Shown: piece by piece, positions 51,518 to 60,162 of the stretch
How positions within the stretch are numbered: the stretch's first letter is position 1
How the letters are laid out: the number at the start of each line of letters is the position of its first letter
NCBI GenBank assembly: GCA_913057165.1
Contig: CAJXNS010000004.1
Location: 1-64,000, forward strand
Direction of reading: 5' to 3'
Origin: an uncultured Trueperaceae bacterium
GTDB taxonomy: Bacteria > Deinococcota > Deinococci > Deinococcales > Trueperaceae
DNA: 64,000 nucleotides
Notes under the pieces: generated by a model
Databases searched by the model: none
The model's input: the letters and a program-made list of their open reading frames with translations, nothing else
Told to the model about the DNA's origin: nothing
Program-made: the position numbers and the translations under genes

Positions 51518-54004
51518 TCAACGCGGTTCGTCGGCCGCAACACCCCAATCGGCCCTGACCCGTCGCACCTCGGACTGCACCACGGGGTACGACGGGTGGT
51601 CCTTGCCAACACGGACTTCAGCCGCCTCCCACAGTTCTAGGTCATCATCAAGCGCCTGCGCGAGCGTGACCAGTGCGGTCGTATCGCCACCAGCCAACAC
51701 CGCGTGCCGCAAGCGCGCCTCAATCGTGTCGCGAATGCGGTTCACGGCCGGGGCGTCACTTTCGGGCAGCAACGGGGCGACGTACCGTTCGGCTGCCTGC
51801 CGGACGCGGCCACCGTCTAAATCGTCAACGATGCGCTCCAGATCGGTCTCCACAGCCTCAGAGAGGGCGTACGGTTGCGACTGAATATCAATCAAACTGC
51901 GTGTGCGTGACACGAGCGCTTTCAGGGTCGTCATGCGGCCGCTTTCGCCGTACATGTGGTCAAGCAAACGCGTGCCAGACAGGCCTTCAGGGTGTTGTGA
52001 CAGGATGGTCAGCAACTCGGCTTGACGGACGCTTAACGCCTCACTCCGTCCCTGCCGGATCAAGCGCCGGCCCCCAAGGACACGCAGTTGCGGGGGTGCC
52101 GCTGGGCGGCTGTGGCAGGCGGCGTGCAGCGCGGCGGCGTCTGCAAACGGCGGGGCGAGCAGCGTCCACGCGGTCAGCCCCAAGGGCGCCAAGTCGTCAC
52201 GGTAGGCGTCCACCACGGCCTGCATGGCGGCGGTCTGGCCGGCACGCTGCAGGACAGCGACATGTAGCATCACAAGTTCGATGCGTAAGTAAGCGTGGTT
52301 TTGCACATCCGGATGCGCCGTAAGGCGCTCAAGGGCGTGCACGTCAAGGCGGTCCAGGCTGGCGTCCACCATCAACGCCGCAGCGTCAATCTGGGCGCGT
52401 TCAGCGGGTGCGACCCGCTCGCGAACATCCTGCGCCACGCGAATGACCGCTTCCGCCTCAAGCTCACGTCCCGCGGCCAGCAAACCGCGTGCCTTGACCT
52501 TCGCGGCACGACCGGGCCGGCGCCTGAGAACCTTCCGGTACGCCCGCTCGTAAGCGTCGAGGGCGTCTTCGATCGCTCCAGACAGGCGAGCCAAATCCCC
52601 ATCGAGGATGTCGCATTCGGGCCCGAGGCCGGGATGGACAGGTGGGGCGTGCCTGGGGCCCTCGCCCCACCACCGCGCCCGTGCACCCTCCACCTCATCC
52701 AGCATGAGGAGGCCTTCGGCCGCCAACTGGCTGGCCATCTTCCGGACGCCGAAGGCGGAAGCGCCGCGGCGGTCAAGCTCACTGAGGACACGTTCCGACC
52801 AGAGGACGGTCCTCCGCCAAGCGCCCAAGCGGTAGTGCGCCCAGGCGATATGGCACGCGACCTCCAGCGCGCGGTACGTCCGCCCGGCGCCCTGGTAACG
52901 CTCGCGAGCTTCCAGCAACGCCGGCAACGCCTCCTCCACCCTCCCCACGTGCGTGGCCACGAAACCAAACGACGCAAGCGTGTCCGCCGTTCGGCGTTCC
53001 GTCAGGGCGCGCTCGGCATGATCCATCGCGTCGGTCGGCAAGAAGATCTCGCTGTACGCCCCGGCAAGCGCCGGCGGGTACGGACGCAGCATCGACAGCC
53101 GCTCGCGTACCGGCGTTTCGAGTTCGGCGTGCGATCCCTCATGCGCCAGCACCCGCAGCAATGCCGCAAGCACATCGTCCTCTTCAGGCAACCGGCGGTG
53201 CAGCGTCCACAAGCGCGCGGCAAACACATCCAAACTGCCCTCCAGCGCATGCTCGTTGAAGGCGGCAGGGATCAACCCGAGCGCTTCGGCAGGCCGCGGG
53301 CCCACGACCGTCTCGGAGAACTGCGCGCCGTTGGCTTGCAGCGTCGCCTGCGGCGGCCGCATGGCCTTCGGCACGACCGACGTAGACGCCCTGGCCAGCA
53401 GGTCCGGCACGTCAGCCGTGAGGGCCGCGAGGGCGGCGCGTACCTCGGTGAGATTTGGTGGATCAAGCTGTTTCAGTCGGCGGGCTTGTGACGGCGTTAA
53501 GGCAAGCTCCTCCACGATCGCCTCAATCTCAGCAGCCTCAAGGCATAGATCATCGGCTTGAACACGCTGAAACGGCATCCCTTCCAGGAGTTGCCGGCCG
53601 TCGCCCCGGTGGGTAAAGCCCACCACCTTGAGGGACAGCGGGCGTGTCTGGCTGGTGCGCTTCAGGGCGGCCAAAAGCGTTTCGGCATTTTCAACCCCCG
53701 TGACGATGAGGCTTAAGCCACCTAGCACGTCCCCCATGCCTGATAGCTGCCGCACCAAGCGGTCGATGCCATGCTGGGCGTTTAATCGCGCTCTCGGGTG
53801 GGCCACCTCAGCGGCACGTACCACCATGCCGGGCACATCGGCGTCCGCCGCGCCTGAACGGAAATCCAATCGGACCGAGCGGTGCAGGAGACGCGACAGA
53901 CCATCTGCGATTTCGTCCACGCCACCGTCATCGAGCCCGTGCACCACAGTGTGCACTGGAATATCCGCAAGGTTGCGGGTAATGCGAACCAGCCATCCGT
54001 TCAT
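51518..54004 (-). CDS. Large SARP/BTAD-like transcriptional regulator without P-loop
   Basis: Protein of 828 residues. Residues 1-200 resemble the back half of a MalT-type STAND ATPase (LSLIVTGVENAETLLAAL, VVGFTHRGDGRQLLEG, VQADDLCLEAAEIEAIVEELAL), but no Walker A or B is present. A helical TPR-like region follows (about 250-590). The C-terminal 210 residues form a winged helix (PPQLRVLGGRRLIRQG, then LSVRQAELLTILSQHPEGLSGTRLLDHMYG) plus a BTAD-like helical tail. It is thus a SARP-like regulator with the DNA-binding part at the C-terminus. ATG at 54004 preferred; a GTG at 54109 would add 35 residues of unconvincing sequence. Confidence 0.72.
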   Translation of the reverse strand: MNGWLVRITRNLADIPVHTVVHGLDDGGVDEIADGLSRLLHRSVRLDFRSGAADADVPGMVVRAAEVAHPRARLNAQHGIDRLVRQLSGMGDVLGGLSLIVTGVENAETLLAALKRTSQTRPLSLKVVGFTHRGDGRQLLEGMPFQRVQADDLCLEAAEIEAIVEELALTPSQARRLKQLDPPNLTEVRAALAALTADVPDLLARASTSVVPKAMRPPQATLQANGAQFSETVVGPRPAEALGLIPAAFNEHALEGSLDVFAARLWTLHRRLPEEDDVLAALLRVLAHEGSHAELETPVRERLSMLRPYPPALAGAYSEIFLPTDAMDHAERALTERRTADTLASFGFVATHVGRVEEALPALLEARERYQGAGRTYRALEVACHIAWAHYRLGAWRRTVLWSERVLSELDRRGASAFGVRKMASQLAAEGLLMLDEVEGARARWWGEGPRHAPPVHPGLGPECDILDGDLARLSGAIEDALDAYERAYRKVLRRRPGRAAKVKARGLLAAGRELEAEAVIRVAQDVRERVAPAERAQIDAAALMVDASLDRLDVHALERLTAHPDVQNHAYLRIELVMLHVAVLQRAGQTAAMQAVVDAYRDDLAPLGLTAWTLLAPPFADAAALHAACHSRPAAPPQLRVLGGRRLIRQGRSEALSVRQAELLTILSQHPEGLSGTRLLDHMYGESGRMTTLKALVSRTRSLIDIQSQPYALSEAVETDLERIVDDLDGGRVRQAAERYVAPLLPESDAPAVNRIRDTIEARLRHAVLAGGDTTALVTLAQALDDDLELWEAAEVRVGKDHPSYPVVQSEVRRVRADWGVAADEPR

Positions 54005-54125
54005 GCCACCAACCTCTTCTGCCCCAACCCAAGAATGCCACAGCCCCAACCGGCACTCCTGGCGCCCGACGCCAGCCAGGGACACACGCAACCCAGCGGC
54101 ATGGCGCACAAAAACCCGCTATGAG

Positions 54126-54154
54126 AGGATATCAAAAACCCAATAACATGCCAA
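54126..54154 (-). promoter_or_regulatory. Promoter of the BTAD-like regulator
   Basis: On the minus strand TTGGCA (54154-54149), 17 bases, TATCCT (54131-54126). The transcript would begin near 54119, giving a leader of about 115 bases to the ATG at 54004, or 10 bases to the alternative GTG at 54109. Confidence 0.55.
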
Positions 54155-54173
54155 AAAGGCCGGCACATGCGCC

Positions 54174-54201
54174 TTGCTAACGCGTACCAATCCGTGATAG
54201 T
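54174..54201 (+). promoter_or_regulatory. rpsA promoter
   Basis: TTGCTA (54174-54179), 16 bases, GATAGT (54196-54201). The leader of about 40 bases contains AGGAGG at 54230-54235, 11 bases before the ATG. Confidence 0.5.
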
Positions 54202-54246
54202 CTGCGTGTTTGCAGCAGTAACCATCCTTAGGAGGCACCCCTTTTC

Positions 54247-56325
54247 ATGGAAGACCCGAAGCCCACGGCCGAAGGCACCCCGAGCCCGGCCACCGATTCC
54301 GCCCAGGAGTCCAAGCCCACCACCCCAACCTCCACCGCCGACGCGTCGGGAAGCGTCGCGCCTGTGGACTCGACCTCGACCCCCAACCAGGATGCCTCCG
54401 CCGCACCTGATGGCGAAATCACCATGGAAGACGTGCTCGCCGCCAGCGACGAGCAACTCGCCCGCAAGCCGGTTCACCGCGGCATGGTGACCACCGGCGA
54501 AGTGATCATGCTTCAGCAAGAAGGCATCATCGTCGACGTGGGCGCCAAAATTGAAGGTTTGCTCCCCTACAACCAAATCTTCGACGAAGAAACCACCGCC
54601 GCCGAGGCCGCCAAGCACTTCAAGCCCGGCGATCAGGTGCAGGTTTACGTCATTCGCGCCGACGTGCCGAACAACACCATCATCCTCTCCAAGAAGCGTG
54701 CCGAACAGGAACAGGCATGGAACGTCCTTCAGGACGTGTTCGAGCAAGGCAAACCCGTTGAGGTCGACATCGTCGACCAAGTCAAAGGTGGCCTCGTCGC
54801 CAACATCGGCGTTCGCGCGTTCCTACCCGCCAGCCAAGTTGACGTCCGCCGTGTCAGCGAACTTGACCCGTACGTCGGCCAGAAAATGACCGTCCGCATC
54901 ATCGAACTCAACCGCCGTCGCAACCGCGTGATCATTTCGCGCCGCGCGATTCTCGAGGAAGAACTCAAAGAGAAAAAAGCGGAAATCATCAAGAAGCTCG
55001 AGCCAGGCGCCAAGCTTGAAGGCGAAGTGGTTGAAATCACCGAGTTCGGCGCATTCGTCAACCTCGGTGGGATCGACGGCCTGGTGCACCGCAGCGAACT
55101 GACCCACGGCCGGTTTAACCACCCCAAAGATGTGGTGTCCGTCGGCGACAAGGTCAACGTCGAAATCCTCGACATGGACCTTGAGCGTGAACGCATTAAC
55201 CTGTCCATGAAGAAGTTGGCGAACAACCCTTGGGACAACGTGCTGGCCCGCCACCAAATCGGCGAGCGCGTCCAAGGCAAGGTCACCAACCTCACCCAAT
55301 TCGGCGCATTCGTTGAAATCGAAGCAGGCCTTGAAGGCCTGATCCACGTCAGCGAAATGAGCTGGACCAAACGCATCCGCCACCCCAAAGAGATGCTCAC
55401 CGAAGGTGACGAAGTTGAGGCCATGATCCTCAAGATCGACACCAACGCCCAACGCATTTCGCTCGGCTTGCGTCAAACCCAGCCCGACCCTTGGAGCAGC
55501 CTGCCAGACCGCTTCCCACCCGGCACGGAAGTCACCGGCCCCATCACCGGCATCACCGAATTCGGTGTGTTCATGGAGATTGAAGAGGGCATCGAAGGCC
55601 TCGTGCACATCAGCGAACTCGCGCATGAGCACATCGAAACGATCACCGACCACTTCAACCGCGGTGATGAGGTGACCGCCGTCATCCTCAATATCGACCC
55701 GATTGAACAGCGCGCCAGCTTGAGCCGCAAACGCCTGCTCCCCTACACGGCAGGCGACGTGGACGAAGAAACCGGCGCCCCGCGCGTGCAGCAAGGCGGC
55801 GGCAAACGAGGCGGACGCCGTGGCGGTCGTCGAAGCAGCGAAATCGATTACGATTACAGCTACGCAGCCGACAACGAAAACACCTCGCGTTCCACGACCA
55901 AACTCGGGGACGTGTACGCCGACCTGTTTGCCCAGTTCGGCCTGGCGGATGGCGAAGAAGCTGGAACCAGCGAACCGCAAGCGGGAGCCGAACCTGCGCC
56001 TGCCGAACCGAAAAGCGAAGCGCCCGCTGCCGAGCCCGCTGTGACCGAAGAGCCTGCCGCAACGGAAGAGCCCGCACCAACCGAGGAAGCCGCTGCACCC
56101 GAAGAGCCAGCTGAGGCAGCCCCCGCACCCGCGGAAGACAGCGAACCACCAGCGGATGCGATCGATGCCAACGAAGCTGCTGCGCTTCTCACGGCCGCCC
56201 TGAAAGAAGGCAAAAAACCGGCCGGTGAAGCCGAGGCCGAGGACGCTTCCACCACGGATGCGACCGAAGACGCGAGCGGCGAATCAAGCACCGACGATGA
56301 GGACGCCGGCAAAGCAGGCGCCTAA
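54247..56325 (+). CDS. rpsA: Ribosomal protein S1 with five S1 domains and a long acidic tail
   Basis: mRNA-binding protein of the 30S subunit, 692 residues. An acidic low-complexity N-terminus (1-75) precedes five OB-fold S1 domains (about 78-151, 168-234, 254-324, 340-410, 427-496), one fewer than in E. coli. A basic glycine/arginine patch ([13 protein letters not shown], about 519-531) follows, and then about 130 residues of Ala/Glu/Pro-rich tail with EEPA-like repeats. The AGGAGG leader fixes the start. It is one of the few genes here with a conventional ribosome site, fitting an abundantly made protein. A bidirectional-looking terminator follows. Confidence 0.93.
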   Translation: MEDPKPTAEGTPSPATDSAQESKPTTPTSTADASGSVAPVDSTSTPNQDASAAPDGEITMEDVLAASDEQLARKPVHRGMVTTGEVIMLQQEGIIVDVGAKIEGLLPYNQIFDEETTAAEAAKHFKPGDQVQVYVIRADVPNNTIILSKKRAEQEQAWNVLQDVFEQGKPVEVDIVDQVKGGLVANIGVRAFLPASQVDVRRVSELDPYVGQKMTVRIIELNRRRNRVIISRRAILEEELKEKKAEIIKKLEPGAKLEGEVVEITEFGAFVNLGGIDGLVHRSELTHGRFNHPKDVVSVGDKVNVEILDMDLERERINLSMKKLANNPWDNVLARHQIGERVQGKVTNLTQFGAFVEIEAGLEGLIHVSEMSWTKRIRHPKEMLTEGDEVEAMILKIDTNAQRISLGLRQTQPDPWSSLPDRFPPGTEVTGPITGITEFGVFMEIEEGIEGLVHISELAHEHIETITDHFNRGDEVTAVILNIDPIEQRASLSRKRLLPYTAGDVDEETGAPRVQQGGGKRGGRRGGRRSSEIDYDYSYAADNENTSRSTTKLGDVYADLFAQFGLADGEEAGTSEPQAGAEPAPAEPKSEAPAAEPAVTEEPAATEEPAPTEEAAAPEEPAEAAPAPAEDSEPPADAIDANEAAALLTAALKEGKKPAGEAEAEDASTTDATEDASGESSTDDEDAGKAGA

Positions 56326-56346
56326 GACCGTCCTTGCACCACAAGC

Positions 56347-56379
56347 AAACGTCCGGCCGTCATGGCCGGACGTTTTGTT
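56347..56379 (+). terminator. Terminator between rpsA and mnmA
   Basis: Perfect 11-bp stem AACGTCCGGCC / GGCCGGACGTT (56348-56358, 56364-56374), loop GTCAT, followed by TTGTTG; A-rich on the other side (acaagcaaa), so it can also end the mnmA transcript. Confidence 0.9.
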
Positions 56380-56400
56380 GATGCTCAGAACCCGCAGGCG

Positions 56401-57546
56401 TCAGTCTTGCAGTCCATCTGAACCACCAAGCCGGCGGCGAATGATGCCCCCGCCAAGCAGCCGGTCGCCGTCATACAGCACCACCGACTGACCGCGCGTG
56501 ACCGCAAACTGCGGATCGTCAAACATGACGCGAATCCGCCCATCATCAAGACGTTCAAGCGACGCCGGCTCCGGACGCTGGCGGTAGCGAACCTGCGCTT
56601 CAACCCGCGCAGGAACCGCGCCGTCGGAGCACAACCAGTTCACCTGATCCGCCTCGAGGCCCGTCCACTGGCACCACTCACGCGGCCCGACAAAGACCGT
56701 ATTGGACGCCGCATCCACATCAAGCACAAACCTTGGCTCGTGCGACTTAAACAACCCAAGCTTGCGTTTCTGTCCCACGGTATAGAACTGCACCCCATCG
56801 TGACGCCCCACCTCCGCACCGTCGCGACTAACGTCCACCACCGGTCCAGGCCGAATGTCCGACTCGCGACGCAGATGCTTCTCGACCGTATCGGTCACGA
56901 AACACAAACCCGACGAGCTTTTCTTGTAAGCCGTAGAGAAGCCGCGTTCACCGGCGAGTGTGCGCACTTGGTCTTTGCGGTACTCACCCAGCGGGAATAG
57001 CAACGCTGGGAGCACCTCCCGCGGCAACGCCCACAAGAAGTATGTTTGATCCTTGCCGTCATCAAAGCCGCGGTGTAACTCCACCCCATCGGGCCCATCC
57101 ACCCGGCGGACGTAATGACCGGTCGCCAGGAACTCCGCGCCGAACGCCTTGGCGCGCTGCACCAAATGACCAAACTTGATGTGCTTGTTGCACCACACGC
57201 ACGGGTTGGGTGTCTCCCCCTTCTCGTACGTCGGCACGAACGGATCGATGACGATCTCCTCAAACTTTGCGCGGGCGTCCAGCAGGTAGAACGGCGTTTC
57301 AAGCCGGTCGGCAATCCGCCGCGCGTCGTACGCCGCCTGCGGGCTGCAACACACGTCAAAGGCGCCGGCCTCACGGTCATCCGGCCAGAACCGCAACATC
57401 GAACCCACCACGTCAAACCCCTGCTCGATTAGCAGCGAGGCCGCGACGGATGAATCCACACCGCCCGACATGGCCACCAGCACCTTTGGCTGAACCGTTT
57501 GACCAGCCAAAGAAGGTTCGGTGGTGGGTTGGGTGGCCGTCGTCAT
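56401..57546 (-). CDS. mnmA: tRNA-specific 2-thiouridylase MnmA
   Basis: PP-loop ATPase of 381 residues that places sulfur on U34 of tRNA-Lys, Glu and Gln. The SGGVDSS loop is at 27-33, the first catalytic cysteine is C119 (CVWCNKHIKFG) and the second C215 (SSGLCFVTD). Both cysteines of the persulfide relay are present. An N-terminal extension of about 20 residues precedes the PP-loop domain. ATG with TACCAT 8 bases upstream. Convergent with rpsA. Confidence 0.95.
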   Translation of the reverse strand: MTTATQPTTEPSLAGQTVQPKVLVAMSGGVDSSVAASLLIEQGFDVVGSMLRFWPDDREAGAFDVCCSPQAAYDARRIADRLETPFYLLDARAKFEEIVIDPFVPTYEKGETPNPCVWCNKHIKFGHLVQRAKAFGAEFLATGHYVRRVDGPDGVELHRGFDDGKDQTYFLWALPREVLPALLFPLGEYRKDQVRTLAGERGFSTAYKKSSSGLCFVTDTVEKHLRRESDIRPGPVVDVSRDGAEVGRHDGVQFYTVGQKRKLGLFKSHEPRFVLDVDAASNTVFVGPREWCQWTGLEADQVNWLCSDGAVPARVEAQVRYRQRPEPASLERLDDGRIRVMFDDPQFAVTRGQSVVLYDGDRLLGGGIIRRRLGGSDGLQD

Positions 57547-57554
57547 GAACGCCT

Positions 57555-57560
57555 ATGGTA
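57555..57560 (-). promoter_or_regulatory. -10 box of leaderless mnmA promoter
   Basis: TACCAT on the minus strand, 8 bases before the ATG at 57546; no Shine-Dalgarno. Confidence 0.4.
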
Positions 57561-57612
57561 GCCGACGCGAGTAGGAACGGCACGCTGGCCGGGCGACGAA
57601 CCGCTCCGTTGG

Positions 57613-57618
57613 TATGGT
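57613..57618 (+). promoter_or_regulatory. -10 box of leaderless LapA-like gene promoter
   Basis: TATGGT 6 bases before the ATG at 57625; no Shine-Dalgarno. Confidence 0.5.
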
Positions 57619-57624
57619 GACGCC

Positions 57625-57963
57625 ATGAAAGCCAGCCGCATCGCGACGATCGCCGTGGCCGCCGCCCTCGCCATCTACGTCCTCGTCCTGCAATTGAACA
57701 ACGCCCAACTGCTCGTCCGCGTCCCGTTCGTGGGCCCGATGCCGCTGTACGTGCCTGTCCTGACCCTCATGCTGCTCGCCGCACTGACCGCTTGGGTGCC
57801 GCTGACGCTGCAGTCCTGGCGCCTTAAGCGCGAACGCCGCACACTGGAACGCCGCATCGCCGAACTTGAAGTGCACCTGCCTAGCTACGACCGCAGCGAC
57901 GGCGAGCCGGTCATCCCTGACCGTGAAGGTCGCACAGAACGCCGCAACCCCGACGGGGCATGA
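57625..57963 (+). CDS. Small LapA-domain-like membrane protein
   Basis: Protein of 112 residues with two transmembrane helices (about 5-22 and 38-62), a helical, possibly coiled-coil stretch (65-86, LKRERRTLERRIAELEVHL) and a charged C-terminus, the pattern of LapA/DUF1049 proteins; in E. coli LapA works with LapB in envelope assembly, but here there is no lapB and the match is by pattern only. It overlaps recJ by ATGA and is cotranscribed with it. Confidence 0.62.
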   Translation: MKASRIATIAVAAALAIYVLVLQLNNAQLLVRVPFVGPMPLYVPVLTLMLLAALTAWVPLTLQSWRLKRERRTLERRIAELEVHLPSYDRSDGEPVIPDREGRTERRNPDGA

Positions 57964-60116
57964 CGAACGGCACGCTGCCTGACGACATCACCACCGAAAC
58001 GGCCACCCAGTGGGTGGTGCCTGACGAACCACGCCCCGAGCGTCTCGAACCGATCATGCAAACCCTGGGGGTGGAACCACGCCTCGCAGCCATGCTGCAC
58101 GGCCGGGGTTTCAACCAACCAGACCGCCTGAAACTACTCAACCCAAGCCTGCAGCGCAGCCCACTTCCTAACGCGGACGAGGCCGCTGAACGCATCGCGT
58201 ACGCCCTTAAGACAGGCGAACGCATCCTAATTCACGGTGACTACGATGCCGACGGCATCACAGGAAGTGCCGTGCTGACACGCGGCCTTGGCGATTTAGA
58301 CGGTCACGTTGAAGCGTTTCTGCCGAACCGGCTGACGCACGGCTACGGCGTAAGCGAAAGCATGGTCGACGAGCACGCCAGCCGCGCGGACCTCTTCGTC
58401 ACGGTGGATTGCGGCATCACCAACCACGAAGCCGTCCGAATGCTGCGCGAGCGCGGTGTGGACGTCATCGTGACCGACCACCACACCCCAGGTCAGGCCA
58501 TGCCCGACGCGCTCGTGGTGCACCCGCGTCACGACAACCCCACCGCCCACGCCGAAATCGGCGAGTTGACCGGCGCTGGTGTGGCCTACCACTTGCTGTG
58601 GGCGGTCCACGACCGACTGAACATGCCACCGCCTGACGCCTACGCCGACCTGGCTGCCATCGGTACCGTGGCCGACGTCGCCCCCATCCTTGGTGAGAAC
58701 CGCGCGCTCACGCAAGCGGGGCTGGCACGCATGGAAACGTCCCCCTGGCCGGGCATCCGGGCGCTCCTTGATGTCGCCGGCCATCAGGGCACCATCACCG
58801 CTGAAAACATTGCGTTCACCCTTGCGCCACGCCTCAATGCCTCAGGACGGCTCGGACAACCCGAGGTCGGCTTGAACCTCCTGCTGGCGGACGACCCACA
58901 GGAAGCAGCACGCCTCGCGCAAACGCTGGACCGGCTCAATCACGAGCGTAAAGAACAGCAGGACGCCATGTTCCAGCAGGCCTTGGGTGAGGTGCAACCG
59001 GACGACCCAGCGATCGTGATCGCCAACGACGACTGGCATCCCGGCATCATGGGCATCGTCGCCAGCAAACTGGTGGACCGTTTCTATAAGCCCACCTTCG
59101 TCATCGCCCGCGGACAAGGCAGCGTCCGCGGAATTGAAGGGGTCTCTGCCGTTGACGCGCTCCATGCCGCCAGCGAACACCTCAAGCGCTACGGCGGGCA
59201 CGTCGGCGCCGCCGGTTTTGCCATTGACCCAAGCCGCATCCCAGACTTCCGCGCTGCCATTCACGCCCACCATGCGGCCCTGCCGGCCGTCAAACAGACC
59301 GTGCATATTGACGCCTGGCTTGCCCCCAGCGAACTCACGCACGAGCTTGTCGATGCGGTGGACGCCTTGGAGCCGTACGGCGAAGGATTCCGCCCGCCCA
59401 CCTTCGCCCTTCACGGACGCCTGACGAACGTACGGGCGGTCGGTCGTGACGGTGCGCACCTCCAGATGCGCATCGACGACACCAAAGGTGTGGCTTTCGG
59501 CCGAGGTGACCTGGCCGCCAGACTGACCCAAGGTGAGCAGGTTCACGTCGCTGCAGCCATCACACGGAACACCTTCCGTGGCCGCACCACCGTTGAGTTT
59601 AGGGCGCTTGATGTCCGCCCAGCCGGCCGGGCCAACAGCCCAACGGAAGCGCCAGCCGGTCGCGTGCAACGCACCGAGGTCAACACGCCCGGTGCCACCG
59701 ACGGCCTGCCGGTCGGAACCACCATCCGCACCCTCCACGAACCAGCCGTGACACTCTTCAGCAGCACCGAGACCGTGTCGGTCTCCCTCAGCCAAGAAGC
59801 CAAAGCAAACCTCCTCGCCACACTGGCGACCCTGCCGACGGTCGCCACGGTACGCGACGCCATTCGCGCCCAGCGCAACGGCAGCGGGACCTTAGACCGC
59901 GTGCACACCACCATCTTAGAAGAGCTTGACCTGCTTGAGGACGGCCGCATCAAACGCGGCGTGAAACGTCAGCCTTACGACTCTGCCACCTTACGGGCGT
60001 CTGAACTGCAACGCTACCGCTTCATGCGCTACGTGCACGCCTTTGAACGCGCCGATGACGCGACCTTTGAGCAGACCGTTCGCGCCCTCTTCGGTGCGGA
60101 CGACCACCCCGGCTGA
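57960..60116 (+). CDS. recJ: Single-strand DNA exonuclease RecJ
   Basis: 5'-3' exonuclease of 718 residues of the DHH family, used in recombination, mismatch and base-excision repair. Motifs DYDADG (94-99), VDCGI (149-153) and DHH (173-175), and the DHHA1 glycine-rich GGHVGAAGF near 413-421. A C-terminal extension of about 130 residues beyond the OB domain resembles the longer RecJ proteins of Deinococcus/Thermus. Start overlaps the LapA-like stop by four bases. Confidence 0.94.
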   Translation: MTNGTLPDDITTETATQWVVPDEPRPERLEPIMQTLGVEPRLAAMLHGRGFNQPDRLKLLNPSLQRSPLPNADEAAERIAYALKTGERILIHGDYDADGITGSAVLTRGLGDLDGHVEAFLPNRLTHGYGVSESMVDEHASRADLFVTVDCGITNHEAVRMLRERGVDVIVTDHHTPGQAMPDALVVHPRHDNPTAHAEIGELTGAGVAYHLLWAVHDRLNMPPPDAYADLAAIGTVADVAPILGENRALTQAGLARMETSPWPGIRALLDVAGHQGTITAENIAFTLAPRLNASGRLGQPEVGLNLLLADDPQEAARLAQTLDRLNHERKEQQDAMFQQALGEVQPDDPAIVIANDDWHPGIMGIVASKLVDRFYKPTFVIARGQGSVRGIEGVSAVDALHAASEHLKRYGGHVGAAGFAIDPSRIPDFRAAIHAHHAALPAVKQTVHIDAWLAPSELTHELVDAVDALEPYGEGFRPPTFALHGRLTNVRAVGRDGAHLQMRIDDTKGVAFGRGDLAARLTQGEQVHVAAAITRNTFRGRTTVEFRALDVRPAGRANSPTEAPAGRVQRTEVNTPGATDGLPVGTTIRTLHEPAVTLFSSTETVSVSLSQEAKANLLATLATLPTVATVRDAIRAQRNGSGTLDRVHTTILEELDLLEDGRIKRGVKRQPYDSATLRASELQRYRFMRYVHAFERADDATFEQTVRALFGADDHPG

Positions 60117-60162
60117 CACTCGAAAAACCCCGTTAACAAGGACGCGTGCGATACTAAGGCGC

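Noticed and set aside
52295-53491. 398-codon plus-strand open frame
   Set aside because: Antisense to the BTAD-like regulator; no start signal and no recognisable domain.
54823-55980. 385-codon minus-strand open frame
   Set aside because: Antisense to the S1 domains of rpsA; its apparent repeats mirror the repeated S1 sequence.
55990-56150. Repeat array (GAAGAGCCC-like units) as CRISPR or mobile repeat
   Set aside because: It is in frame within rpsA and encodes the low-complexity EEPA tail; units are imperfect and without spacers.
60133-60155. TTAACA / GATACT as a full promoter for the FAD/Fe-S dehydrogenase
   Set aside because: The spacing is only 11 bases and GATACT is off the TANNNT form, so I did not list it as a promoter, although its position 7 bases before the ATG resembles the leaderless pattern.
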